From Dorea sp. (GTDB lineage: Bacteria > Bacillota > Clostridia > Lachnospirales > Lachnospiraceae): a stretch of 64,000 bases of DNA. The notes below the pieces were generated by a model. It did not search any database and was not told where the DNA came from. It saw nothing but the letters and a program-made list of their open reading frames with translations. How positions within the stretch are numbered: the stretch's first letter is position 1; the number at the start of each line of letters is the position of its first letter. Where the stretch lies: assembly GCA_022769185.1 (NCBI GenBank), contig JALEKG010000024.1:1-64000 (forward strand), read 5' to 3'. Position numbers and translations under genes: made by a program. Shown here one piece after another: positions 54,331-63,077 of this stretch.

Positions 54331-56062
54331 GGTCCATCACCTCCTCTTCTGACAACTGTGACAGACAGATCTCTCGGTACACCTCACAGCTTTCCAACAG
54401 TTTTTCATGTGTTCCAATCCCTGCCATACGTCCGTCCTCTAATACCAGGATCTTATCTGCATTTTTTACAGTAGATGCCCGCTGGGATACCAGAAAGACC
54501 GTCATACCCTTGGTATTTTCTCTGATTGCTCTTCGCAGTGCTGCATCCGTTGCAAAATCTAATGCAGATGCAGAATCATCCAGAATCAAAATCTCAGGTT
54601 TTCGCACCAACGCCCTTGCAATAGTCAATCTCTGTCTCTGTCCTCCACTTAAATTACGGCCATTTTGCTCAATCTTCATATCCAGTCCCTGTTGTTTCTT
54701 TTCTACAAATTCTGAAGCCTGGGCAATCGATAACGCTTCCCAGATCTGTTCATCTGAAGCGTCTCTTTTCCCCCACTGCATATTCTCTCTTAGTGTCCCT
54801 TTAAAAAGAGCCGCTTTTTGTGGCACTACACCAATTTTTTCACGCAGCTTATGCAGATCCAGCTTTGCGAGTGAAACTCCTGACAACCTTATCTCTCCAT
54901 TCGTTACATCGTAAAATCTTGGAATCAGATTTACAAGTGTAGATTTACCACTTCCAGTTCCTCCGATGATTCCCACCGTTTCTCCTGCTTCCACAGTAAA
55001 ATTAAAATCCTGAAGACTCGCATCCTTACTTCCACGATAGGTAAACCATACATGCTCAAAAGAAAGAAACGGCTTATTTTTCATATTTTCATAAACTTTT
55101 TCTTCTGGATTCTTAACAGCCGGTTCCATTTCAAACACTGTATTCACTCTGGACATACTGGCAAATGCTTTCGAGAGCTGTATGATCAGATCCGCCAGTT
55201 TGATCAGTTCCACCAAGATCTGCAGCATATAATTAACCAGTGCAACAACTTGCCCCTGTGTTAAATTCCCCAATTCTACACGGATTCCACCTGTATACAG
55301 AAGTGCAACGACTGCCAGATTAACCACAATATAAGTCAGCGGATTTAAAAGGGCCGAAATCTTTCCTACAAACACCTGTGCTGCTACCAGCAGATCGTTT
55401 TCTCTTTTAAAGTCTTTCTTTTCATTCTCCTGCCGGTTAAATGCCCGTACCACTCTGGTTCCCTGAAGATTCTCGCGTGTGATCAGCATTACCTTATCTA
55501 ACTGTCTCTGAACCTTTTTATATAACGGCATGGAAGAAAGCATGATTGAAAATACAATCAGGGACAATAGTGGGATTGTTACCACAAACACTGTCGCAGC
55601 TTTTACATCCACAGTAAATGCCATCACCATTGCGCCAAATACTATAAATGGAGACCTCATAAAAAGACGCAGGAACAGATTCACTCCTGTCTGTACCTGA
55701 TTAATATCGGCCGTCATCCTGGTAATTAAGGTAGACGTTCCTACCCGGTCGATATCTTCGTATTCCAGACTCATAATTTTCCCAAACAGATTGTCCCGCA
55801 TTCCTGTTCCCACATGAATCGCCACTTTTGCAGCAAAATATTGGGCGGTAATCGAACAGACAAGCCCGATGATAGCAAGTATTACCAGGATTCCCGCCAT
55901 ATGCAGAATATATCCATTATCCCCTTTCCTGATTCCATCATCAATCATTCTCGCCACCACCAGTGGCACAAATAATTCAAAGCAAGCTTCCAGGCACTTA
56001 AAAAGTGGCGCCAGTACTGCTTTACATCTGTAATCCTTCAAATAATTTAATAATCGTTTCAT
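54323..56062 (-). CDS. ABC exporter, degenerate half (permease fused to ATPase)
   Basis: A 579-residue half-transporter with six membrane helices and an ATPase domain: Walker A GGTGSGKST, signature LSGGQ and Walker B LILDDSASALD. The catalytic Glu after Walker B is Asp, the mark of the weak site in heterodimeric exporters such as TM287/288 and LmrCD. It comes first in the two-gene operon. The gene lies between the MBL gene's terminator and the second ABC gene, with its own promoter likely in the 56063-56106 gap, though no clean -35/-10 is visible. Confidence 0.9.
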   Translation of the reverse strand: MKRLLNYLKDYRCKAVLAPLFKCLEACFELFVPLVVARMIDDGIRKGDNGYILHMAGILVILAIIGLVCSITAQYFAAKVAIHVGTGMRDNLFGKIMSLEYEDIDRVGTSTLITRMTADINQVQTGVNLFLRLFMRSPFIVFGAMVMAFTVDVKAATVFVVTIPLLSLIVFSIMLSSMPLYKKVQRQLDKVMLITRENLQGTRVVRAFNRQENEKKDFKRENDLLVAAQVFVGKISALLNPLTYIVVNLAVVALLYTGGIRVELGNLTQGQVVALVNYMLQILVELIKLADLIIQLSKAFASMSRVNTVFEMEPAVKNPEEKVYENMKNKPFLSFEHVWFTYRGSKDASLQDFNFTVEAGETVGIIGGTGSGKSTLVNLIPRFYDVTNGEIRLSGVSLAKLDLHKLREKIGVVPQKAALFKGTLRENMQWGKRDASDEQIWEALSIAQASEFVEKKQQGLDMKIEQNGRNLSGGQRQRLTIARALVRKPEILILDDSASALDFATDAALRRAIRENTKGMTVFLVSQRASTVKNADKILVLEDGRMAGIGTHEKLLESCEVYREICLSQLSEEEVMDRD

Positions 56063-56106
56063 TACTCTTCTCTCCTTACTCCGACTAGTTTACCACTCCT
56101 ATTCAA

Positions 56107-56156
56107 ATAAAAAAAGGGCTTTGTGTCTTCTTTTACACAAAGCCTCTTCTTTTTTC
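56107..56156 (-). terminator. Terminator of the beta-CASP MBL gene
   Basis: Arms GGCTTTGTGT and ACACAAAGCC with T-runs on the minus strand. It separates the MBL gene from the ABC operon. Confidence 0.85.
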
Positions 56157-56183
56157 AGACCGGACGTTCATTCCTCTCTGCCA

Positions 56184-57800
56184 TCAACTGTCATTTCGGT
56201 CCCATTTATCTGCAAGATTCTGAATCTGCGTTTCAAATTTTGCCATATCTTTGTTGGACAAACCTTCATTTTTATAGACCACATCAAGCAGCCTTTTTGC
56301 TGCTGCCACCAGACGATTGAATGCACTCGCTGCTCTCGCTTTCGCCGGCTTTTCCACCGCTTTCTTCGGAATCTTCACACCCACACTTACAACTTCATTC
56401 GTCAAAAGATCTACACATCCTCCGGAATATGGTGCAAATGCCGGACATCCGAACGTATCTGTTACCAGTCCTGCAAAATAGTCTGTCACCGTATCTTCCC
56501 CATGAACCACAATCACACGCTGTGGTTTCTTTTCAAATCCACGAAGCCAGTTCAAAAGCCCATTCACGTCTGCATGCCCGCTGATTCCTTTTAATACCTC
56601 AATATGAGCATTTACCGTAATGTTCTCTCCAAACAGTTTCACGCTTTCCGCGCCTTCAATCAACTTACGCCCCAGCGTTCCAACTGCCTGATAACCGACA
56701 AAACAAATAGTACACTCTGATCTCCACAGATTATGTTTCAAATGATGGCGGATACGTCCCGCCTCGCACATACCCGATGCAGATAAGATCACTTTCGGTT
56801 TATCATCAAAATTGATCTGTTTCGATTCATCACTTGTAATGGTCGTCTTAAGACCGGGGAACAAAAGAGGATTGATTCCCTGTTCCACCAGTGCCATTGC
56901 CTCTTCATCAAAACAGGATTTCACATTCTTATTAAACACATTCGTTGCTTCAATCGCAAGCGGACTGTCCACGTAAACTTCAAATCCCGGATACTCTGGA
57001 ATCAGATTTTTCTCTTTGATCTCACGGATAAAATATAAAATCTCCTGGGTACGTCCTACCGCAAAAGACGGAATCACTACATTGCCGCCTCTCGCAAAAG
57101 TTTCCTTTAAAATCCTTGTAAATTCTCCTACATAATCTGGTATCTCATCCCCATGAGTCCGGTCTCCGTATGTAGATTCAATCACAACATAATCCGCGTC
57201 TTTCACCGGCTGTGGATCGCGGATGATCGGTTGATTGATATTGCCAACATCCCCGGAAAATACAATCTTCTTTGTTGTACCATCTTCCGTCACCCACACC
57301 TCTATACTGGAAGAGCCAAGAAGATGCCCCATATCATTAAATCGAACCTCGATCCCCTCACATAACGTGATCTTCTGGTTATAATCAATCGGCGCCAGAA
57401 GTCTGATCGCCGCATCTGCATCCGCTACCGTATAGAGAGGCTCATATTCCGGCTCACCGCTTCGTTTTGCCTTCCGGTTTCTCCACTCCGCTTCAAATTC
57501 CTGGATATGGGCACTGTCACGAAGCATGATATTACACAGATCTGACGTGGCAAATGTCGTTATAATCTCTCCTTGAAATCCCTGTTTGCACAGCAACGGA
57601 ATATTACCTGAATGATCAATATGGGCATGAGTCAAAAGAATAAAATCAATCTCACCTGCCTTCACCGGCAATTCCTGATTTTCGTAAAGATCCGGTCCCT
57701 GCTCCATGCCACAGTCAATCAGAATATTCTTCCCACAGGCCTCCAGCAAATGACAGCTTCCCGTTACCTCATGGGCTGCTCCAAAAAAGCTAAGTCTCAT
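56184..57800 (-). CDS. Beta-CASP metallo-beta-lactamase protein (RNA-specificity type)
   Basis: A 538-residue protein with an N-terminal MBL domain (THAHIDHSG at 57-65, FSGDVGN, ESTYGDRTH), the inserted beta-CASP domain (VVIPSFAVGRTQEILYFIRE), and the C-terminal RMMBL motif (ISGHADVNGLLNWL). This layout is that of CPSF73-like or YsaA-type nucleases and related RNA-processing enzymes rather than RNase J. The ATG at 57800 has AGGGG eight bases ahead; a GTG two codons upstream is weaker. It lies 48 bases after sigE. The RNA target is unknown. Confidence 0.86.
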   Translation of the reverse strand: MRLSFFGAAHEVTGSCHLLEACGKNILIDCGMEQGPDLYENQELPVKAGEIDFILLTHAHIDHSGNIPLLCKQGFQGEIITTFATSDLCNIMLRDSAHIQEFEAEWRNRKAKRSGEPEYEPLYTVADADAAIRLLAPIDYNQKITLCEGIEVRFNDMGHLLGSSSIEVWVTEDGTTKKIVFSGDVGNINQPIIRDPQPVKDADYVVIESTYGDRTHGDEIPDYVGEFTRILKETFARGGNVVIPSFAVGRTQEILYFIREIKEKNLIPEYPGFEVYVDSPLAIEATNVFNKNVKSCFDEEAMALVEQGINPLLFPGLKTTITSDESKQINFDDKPKVILSASGMCEAGRIRHHLKHNLWRSECTICFVGYQAVGTLGRKLIEGAESVKLFGENITVNAHIEVLKGISGHADVNGLLNWLRGFEKKPQRVIVVHGEDTVTDYFAGLVTDTFGCPAFAPYSGGCVDLLTNEVVSVGVKIPKKAVEKPAKARAASAFNRLVAAAKRLLDVVYKNEGLSNKDMAKFETQIQNLADKWDRNDS

Positions 57801-57848
57801 ACGCACAACCCCTTTTTCTTTTATTGTAACACCTTTCCAGGACTGATG

Positions 57849-58589
57849 CTATGAATATTTTACCATCTCACGTTTTAATCTCTGCATGATCTTTTTCTCC
57901 AGCCGGGATATGTATGACTGTGATATTCCCAGCATATCCGCAACCTCTTTCTGCGTTTTTTCCTCTCCGTCGTTTGTTCCTAATCCAAAGCGCATCTGTA
58001 TGATTGTTCGTTCCCTTCCTGACAGATGACTGATCGCTTTGATCAATACTTTTTTTTCTGCTTCATTTTCCAGATCCTTATAAATAGTATCTTCATCTGT
58101 TCCCAAAATATCCGACAACAACAGTTCATTTCCATCCCAGTCTACATTCAAAGGTTCATCTATCGATACTTCAAGTTTTGTCTTATTGTTTCTCCTCAGA
58201 TACATCAGAATCTCATTTTCAATGCATCTGGACGCATAAGTGGCAAGCTTGATATTCTTTTCTGGATTAAATGTATTAATTGCTTTTATTAACCCTATTG
58301 TACCGATAGAAATCAGATCCTCGACTCCCACTCCTGTATTGTCAAATTTCTTTGCAATATATACCACAAGGCGCAAATTGTGTTCTATCAATAACTTTCT
58401 TGCATTTTCGTCTTCTTCTGTTCCCAGATCATTAATTGCTGCTGCCTCTTCTTCCGTATCCAGAGGTGCCGGAAGAATATCCGAACCTCCAATATAATGG
58501 ACATCTTTTCTATCCGAAAAAAACAATGTCCGAATATCCGGAATTACTTTTAATTTAAATTGATGAGGTACTGCTACTTTTATTACCAT
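57849..58589 (-). CDS. sigE: Mother-cell sporulation sigma factor E (pro-sigma-E)
   Basis: This 246-residue protein is the inactive precursor of the early mother-cell sigma factor. Residues 1 to about 31 form a pro-sequence that is cut by SpoIIGA before the mature start near YIGGS (32-36). Regions 2 ([40 protein letters not shown]) and 4 ([24 protein letters not shown]) match SigE closely. The ATG overlaps the end of spoIIGA by 35 bases, with GGAGGAATAG as ribosome site, so the protease and its substrate are coupled. Confidence 0.95.
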   Translation of the reverse strand: MVIKVAVPHQFKLKVIPDIRTLFFSDRKDVHYIGGSDILPAPLDTEEEAAAINDLGTEEDENARKLLIEHNLRLVVYIAKKFDNTGVGVEDLISIGTIGLIKAINTFNPEKNIKLATYASRCIENEILMYLRRNNKTKLEVSIDEPLNVDWDGNELLLSDILGTDEDTIYKDLENEAEKKVLIKAISHLSGRERTIIQMRFGLGTNDGEEKTQKEVADMLGISQSYISRLEKKIMQRLKREMVKYS

Positions 58590-59382
58590 AATCTATTCCT
58601 CCTACTAAAACATCAGGATTTAAAATCATTTGAAATCGTTCAACAGTCAGTTCATTCTCACAGATAGCTGCCAGCGGTTTTTCTATCCATTGTTCTTCTT
58701 TACCTATCACCGTCATTCCATTCAGTGCAATCATCGGCATGACCCCTTCTGCCTTGCCGATTGAATGATAAGGAATATACCGAAATGTGGGGTTCTCCTT
58801 TGCCGATATCAGTTTCTTTGCTGTATCCTGACTGATCACGCTGACTGCTTTTCCCGTCAACGGATCTTTCAGACTATTTCCTGTATCAATCAAAGCATCC
58901 ACCTCACAGCTTCGCTCATTCAGATACAGAATCACTTTGCATCTTCCGTTCCTTTTTCTGGACAAATAACAAATTGTCTCCCAGATTGCTGATACAACAT
59001 AGTAACTTACGACTGCCAGCAGAAAAAACAAACTTCCACTACGGAGATATTGCTGGAAGAACTGGAACACTCCACCTGTCAGAAATCCACTGATATACAG
59101 GACAATCCATGCTTTCAAAAGCCCTTGTCCTGCCGGGATTCCAAGGCCTGTTCTTATCATGACAACATTGACAAGACCATGAAACAGTACAAGTTTTATA
59201 AATGTTGCGGGAATCGGGAGCACAATCACAAGACAGGTCAGTAATGATCCCAGAAATGCCCCTGCGAAGATACGTCTGTATGTGACAGTACCCCCTAATA
59301 TCTTCCGAGTCATCGTAAGGATCATTGAATCCATCATAAAGTTCACCGCAAAAAAAACATCTATATACAATTCATAGTACAC
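58555..59382 (-). CDS. spoIIGA: Sigma-E processing peptidase SpoIIGA
   Basis: This 275-residue aspartic protease activates pro-sigma-E at the sporulation septum. The N-terminal half has five membrane helices (residues 8-24, 34-54, 61-77, 91-105, 118-136), and the C-terminal cytosolic domain has the catalytic Asp in [16 protein letters not shown] (DTGN 166-169) and VGGIDYGN. The start is GTG at 59382, preceded by AAGAAGG seven bases before, matching the family start YYELYIDV. sigE overlaps its 3' end. Confidence 0.92.
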   Translation of the reverse strand: MYYELYIDVFFAVNFMMDSMILTMTRKILGGTVTYRRIFAGAFLGSLLTCLVIVLPIPATFIKLVLFHGLVNVVMIRTGLGIPAGQGLLKAWIVLYISGFLTGGVFQFFQQYLRSGSLFFLLAVVSYYVVSAIWETICYLSRKRNGRCKVILYLNERSCEVDALIDTGNSLKDPLTGKAVSVISQDTAKKLISAKENPTFRYIPYHSIGKAEGVMPMIALNGMTVIGKEEQWIEKPLAAICENELTVERFQMILNPDVLVGGIDYGNKSSSTSSI

Positions 59383-59439
59383 ATTTGGCCTTCTTTCTCT
59401 CTGAGTACACTAAATCGATTTGGTTCTCAAGCAAGATTC

Positions 59440-59504
59440 ATTATACGGGCCGTGGGGAAAAGAATTTGTCAGATGATGGACGACATCCCGATTTTCGTTC
59501 GACA
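59440..59504 (-). promoter_or_regulatory. spoIIG promoter with candidate Spo0A boxes
   Basis: On the minus strand there is a perfect TATAAT (complement of 59440-59445) and a -35-like CTGACA (complement of 59467-59472) at an unusually wide spacing of 21 bases. Spo0A-box-like sites TGNC(A/G)AA occur at the complement of 59465-59471 (TGACAAA, overlapping the -35) and of 59498-59504 (TGTCGAA), with a weaker one (TGTCGTC) at 59479-59485. The Bacillus spoIIG promoter has the same design: a wide 22-base spacer and Spo0A sites over the -35. Confidence 0.65.
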
Positions 59505-59672
59505 GTTCTCGGGAACACAAGATATAGATTCATTCGAAATGATTTTCGTAGCTTTACAGTCACTACATACACAATACTTTGTGAAAAAAAAGAAAGAAAT
59601 TTGCGAAATCTCATCACAATATATGGAAAATCCTGTCAGAATTTCACAGGTTTTGGAAGTGATTTTTTAGAA
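59505..59672. other. Intergenic stretch between spoIIGA promoter and ftsZ terminator
   Basis: No gene is supported here. A 72-codon plus-strand frame (59452-59670) crosses it and the spoIIG promoter but has no ribosome site. Nothing else is recognised. Confidence 0.5.
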
Positions 59673-59679
59673 GATGATA

Positions 59680-59712
59680 AAATCCCGGCACACATTCTGT
59701 GTACCGGGATTT
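59680..59712 (-). terminator. Terminator of ftsZ
   Basis: The stem AAATCCCGG-ACACA / TGTGT-CCGGGATTT (one mismatch pair) is followed by a T-rich tail on the minus strand, 24 bases past the ftsZ stop. Confidence 0.75.
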
Positions 59713-59735
59713 GGAATTCTAAGTAAATGATATCG

Positions 59736-60989
59736 TTATTTTTTAAAGAAATCCGGAATCTTAATTGACTGCTCTTTTACTTTGCTGGTCGGTGTTCTCG
59801 GAGTATCCAGTGTTGGTGTAGTTCCGCCTACCGGTCTTCTTACGGCAGCACTACCTGCATTTTCCTTTCCGACTGTTCCAAAGTCCAGTCTCGGAGAAGC
59901 CTGAGAAGCTGTCTGATGTACCGGTCTTTCATAGCTCTGTGCATGAGTTCCCGCCGGATGAGCTCCTGCTGCGTGCGGCATTGCAGAAGATCTTGCCGGA
60001 TTTTCCAGTCTTGATTTGAGCTTGGATGCGCTTCCTCCGACATTATGAAGTCCGGTAGCAATAACCGTAATCGTAGCTTCATCAGCTCTGGAATCATCAT
60101 ACATAGCACCGAAAATAATATTTGCGTCTTCTCCCGCAAGCTCCTGGACATATTCAGCTGCATCAGATGCATCCATCAATGTAATATCACCAGATACATT
60201 AATAATTACATGTGAAGCACCGGCAATCGTTGTCTCAAGAAGTGGACTTGCAACTGCCTGCTTAACAGCCTCCAGTGCCTTATCATCACCGCGGCCCTGT
60301 CCAATACCGATATGTGCGATACCCTTATCTGTCATAACAGTCTGAACATCTGCAAAGTCAAGGTTGATCAGTGAAGGTACATTGATCAGGTCTGTAATAC
60401 CCTGAATACCTTGCTGCAATACCTCGTCAGCTTTTTTTAATGCTTCCGGCATAGTTGTACGCCTGTCCACAACCTCCAGAAGTTTATCATTCGGAATAAC
60501 AATCAGCGTATCTACACTCTCTTTTAATTTTTCAATTCCTGCAAGAGCATTATTCATACGTGTCTTAGATTCAAAACGGAAAGGCTTTGTCACGACGCCA
60601 ACCGTCAGAGCGCCCTGTTCTTTGGCAATACGTGCTACTACTGGTGTTGCTCCTGTACCAGTACCGCCACCCATACCACAGGTAACGAATACCATATCTG
60701 CACCCTTCAGTGCTGCCGAAATCTCTTCTGCGCTTTCCTCTGCTGCCTTTTCCCCAATCTCTGGTCTTGCTCCAGCACCCAGTCCTTTTGTAATCTTATC
60801 TCCAATCTGCATCAAAGTTGGTGCTTTACATAACTGAAGTGCCTGCTTATCTGTATTAATTGCAATAAATTCAACACCGGCAATCTGCTCGTCGATCATG
60901 CGGTTTACAGCATTGTTACCGCCTCCACCGACTCCAACAACAATTATTTTTGCCGCTGCTTCTGACTCGTTTGTTTTAATTTCTAGCAA
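59736..60989 (-). CDS. ftsZ: Cell division GTPase FtsZ
   Basis: This 417-residue tubulin homologue forms the division ring. The GTP-binding glycine loop GGGTGTG is at 107-113, with [14 protein letters not shown] at the start and NTDKQAL; the T7 region is [11 protein letters not shown]. The C-terminal linker (residues about 320-405) is long and Ala/Pro/Ser/Thr-rich, and the tail ends KIPDFFKK, the SepF/FtsA-binding peptide. The ribosome site is AAGGAGGAG. It lies between divIB and spoIIGA and is the usual neighbour of both. Confidence 0.97.
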   Translation of the reverse strand: MLEIKTNESEAAAKIIVVGVGGGGNNAVNRMIDEQIAGVEFIAINTDKQALQLCKAPTLMQIGDKITKGLGAGARPEIGEKAAEESAEEISAALKGADMVFVTCGMGGGTGTGATPVVARIAKEQGALTVGVVTKPFRFESKTRMNNALAGIEKLKESVDTLIVIPNDKLLEVVDRRTTMPEALKKADEVLQQGIQGITDLINVPSLINLDFADVQTVMTDKGIAHIGIGQGRGDDKALEAVKQAVASPLLETTIAGASHVIINVSGDITLMDASDAAEYVQELAGEDANIIFGAMYDDSRADEATITVIATGLHNVGGSASKLKSRLENPARSSAMPHAAGAHPAGTHAQSYERPVHQTASQASPRLDFGTVGKENAGSAAVRRPVGGTTPTLDTPRTPTSKVKEQSIKIPDFFKK

Positions 60990-61132
60990 GGGTTTCTCCT
61001 CCTTTGTTATCCTTATTATATATTATACATCCCATAGATAAAGCAAATGAGATGAACTCAGTTTGCTATATATAGAATATAATATAGACTTTTGTATAAA
61101 ATATCAATAGAATTTCTTTATTTTTCTTAATT

Positions 61133-61903
61133 TTATTCCGAAATTTCCTCTATGTCAAAGGTAATTGTAGTACGATCCTCAGAATAATTCTCCAGATGCA
61201 AGGTTCCTTCTTTCTCTCCCAACTTTTCCATGATCGGCTTTATCTGCGCCACCTGCTCGGAAGATACCGAATTACCAAGATTTATGCGTACTTTTCCGAT
61301 ATAAAGATAAATCTGGTTCTTTTCGCAGACTATTTTATCCGGATTCAGATTACTTTTCTTTACCTCTTTCGAAGTCTCTAGTATTTCTTCAAATATCTGG
61401 GCATTATCACATTCCAACGTTTCATAGAGCTGAATGTTTCTGACTTCCACTCCAGTGATCGACGGCAATCCCTTTCTCAAAACATTCGATTCGTATACCA
61501 CCATTCCGTTCTTATCAAAATAAAAGTATTTCTTTCCCTCTTTCACATATCCTACGATCTGTTTTTCTTTTACAGTTACTTTTAAAGTCCATGGATTTTT
61601 CATACCCACTTTCATGCTTTCCAGACATGGAAGTTTCTCCCCATATCCAGCCGCATATTTTACTACTACATAAATTGTGTTAATCGAATATTTATCTTCT
61701 TGAATGATATTTACAATCTCCTGTTCCGTGCAATAGCCATTCCCACTGACTTCTATTGCCTGACGATAAAAGAGAATCAGTATACCAAGTGCGAGAATTG
61801 CTGCCGCAAGTATCAATACAACTGCTGCATATAAACGATGTGATTTTTTTTTCTTTCCGCCCTTTTGGGACCGTTCTTCTGCCTGATGCTTTCCTTTGCT
61901 CAT
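61133..61903 (-). CDS. ftsQ: Division protein DivIB/FtsQ
   Basis: This 256-residue division protein has a basic cytosolic N-terminus (residues 1-24), one membrane helix (25-47, YAAVVLILAAAILALGILIL) and a POTRA domain with IEVSGNGYCTEQEIVNII, MKVGMKNPWTLKVTVKEKQ and VGYVKEGKKYFYFDKNG. This is the FtsQ/DivIB pattern. Divergent in sequence, as usual for the family. It lies upstream of ftsZ and downstream of ftsW, with no murG between. Confidence 0.88.
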   Translation of the reverse strand: MSKGKHQAEERSQKGGKKKKSHRLYAAVVLILAAAILALGILILFYRQAIEVSGNGYCTEQEIVNIIQEDKYSINTIYVVVKYAAGYGEKLPCLESMKVGMKNPWTLKVTVKEKQIVGYVKEGKKYFYFDKNGMVVYESNVLRKGLPSITGVEVRNIQLYETLECDNAQIFEEILETSKEVKKSNLNPDKIVCEKNQIYLYIGKVRINLGNSVSSEQVAQIKPIMEKLGEKEGTLHLENYSEDRTTITFDIEEISE

Positions 61904-61981
61904 TGTATATACTCCCTTTTTCTGTTTTTCATCGTTTCTGATATGTACCTTTTTCCATGAGGTTTATATCAAACTGCTATT

Positions 61982-63064
61982 TTATTTTACCAAAGATGAC
62001 ACACTCAGCACAAGCCCCATTTCCAAAAGAAGAAATACGACTGAAGTACCTCCATAACTTATAAATGGAAGGGTAATTCCCGTATTGGGAATCGTATTGG
62101 TTACTACTGCGATATTTAAGATTACCTGAATCATCATATGTCCCATAGCTCCCGCTGCAATCAATGCTCCAAACAGATCTTCCGCATGCGTTGCAATCAC
62201 AAAAAATCTCCAGATCAAAATCAGAAATAAAACCAGGATAAAACCCGCTCCAAACAGTCCAAGTTCTTCACAGATAATAGAAAAGATCATGTCATTTTGC
62301 GCTTCTGGTACAAAACCCAGTTTTTGAACGCTCTGTCCCAGCCCTCGGCCAAACAGCCCTCCCGAACCAATCGCATACAATCCCTGAAGGGTCTGATAAC
62401 CTTTTTCATAATTTTCCGGATTTCTCCAGATAGCAAGTCTTTCCAGGCGATAGCTTTCCATTGCCAGAAAAATCGCCATGAAACCAATTCCAAGCACTGC
62501 CATTACCACAAACTGCCCATACTTTGGGCTGGCAACAAAAATCAATATCACCGCAATTCCCAATATAATAATTGCTGTGCTCAAGTTACTGGCTCCGACC
62601 AGTGCCACAACAGGAAGTATCAAAACAATGATTTTGATCATCGTACGCATGCGCCCCATATCATTGATATTTTTCGTAATCATATATGCAAGGAACAAAA
62701 TCACTGCAACTTTTGCAAATTCAGATGGTTGAAAAGAAAACGGGCCCAAAGACAGCCATCTTTTGGACCCATTATATTCATCACCGATAAACAGAACCGC
62801 TACCGAAAGAAGAATTGCTGTAAAATATCCCAGGACAGCCACATACCTCCAAATATGATAATCCATATTTGCGGCTACTAACATCCCAGCAATTCCCAAA
62901 AGGGTTGCAAACACCTGTTTTTTCAGATAGTAAAAAGAATCATGAAACTTCACCTCGCCGTTGTATGCACTCGTACTGTAAAGAATCACAAGTCCTAAAA
63001 GTACGAGCAAAAATAAAGCAGCCAGGAGAGTATAATCATACCTTTTCCCTTTTGACCGTGTCAA
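61982..63064 (-). CDS. ftsW: Septal peptidoglycan polymerase FtsW (or SpoVE)
   Basis: This 360-residue SEDS protein polymerises lipid II into glycan strands at the septum. Ten hydrophobic helices and the marks ILYSTSAYNG, GSKRWLSLGPFSFQPSEFAK, the extracellular loop with GRGLGQSVQKLGFVPEAQNDMIF and ITLPFISYGGTS are present. SpoVE, the sporulation form, is nearly the same; in Clostridia one gene often does both. It lies 13 bases after murD. The place between it and ftsQ where murG is commonly found holds only about 80 bases. Confidence 0.93.
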   Translation of the reverse strand: MTRSKGKRYDYTLLAALFLLVLLGLVILYSTSAYNGEVKFHDSFYYLKKQVFATLLGIAGMLVAANMDYHIWRYVAVLGYFTAILLSVAVLFIGDEYNGSKRWLSLGPFSFQPSEFAKVAVILFLAYMITKNINDMGRMRTMIKIIVLILPVVALVGASNLSTAIIILGIAVILIFVASPKYGQFVVMAVLGIGFMAIFLAMESYRLERLAIWRNPENYEKGYQTLQGLYAIGSGGLFGRGLGQSVQKLGFVPEAQNDMIFSIICEELGLFGAGFILVLFLILIWRFFVIATHAEDLFGALIAAGAMGHMMIQVILNIAVVTNTIPNTGITLPFISYGGTSVVFLLLEMGLVLSVSSLVK

Positions 63065-63077
63065 TCCATGCCACTCC

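Noticed and set aside
59452..59670. 72-codon plus-strand frame between spoIIGA and ftsZ
   Set aside because: It has a GTG start without a ribosome site and overlaps the likely spoIIG promoter and Spo0A boxes; no recognisable protein.
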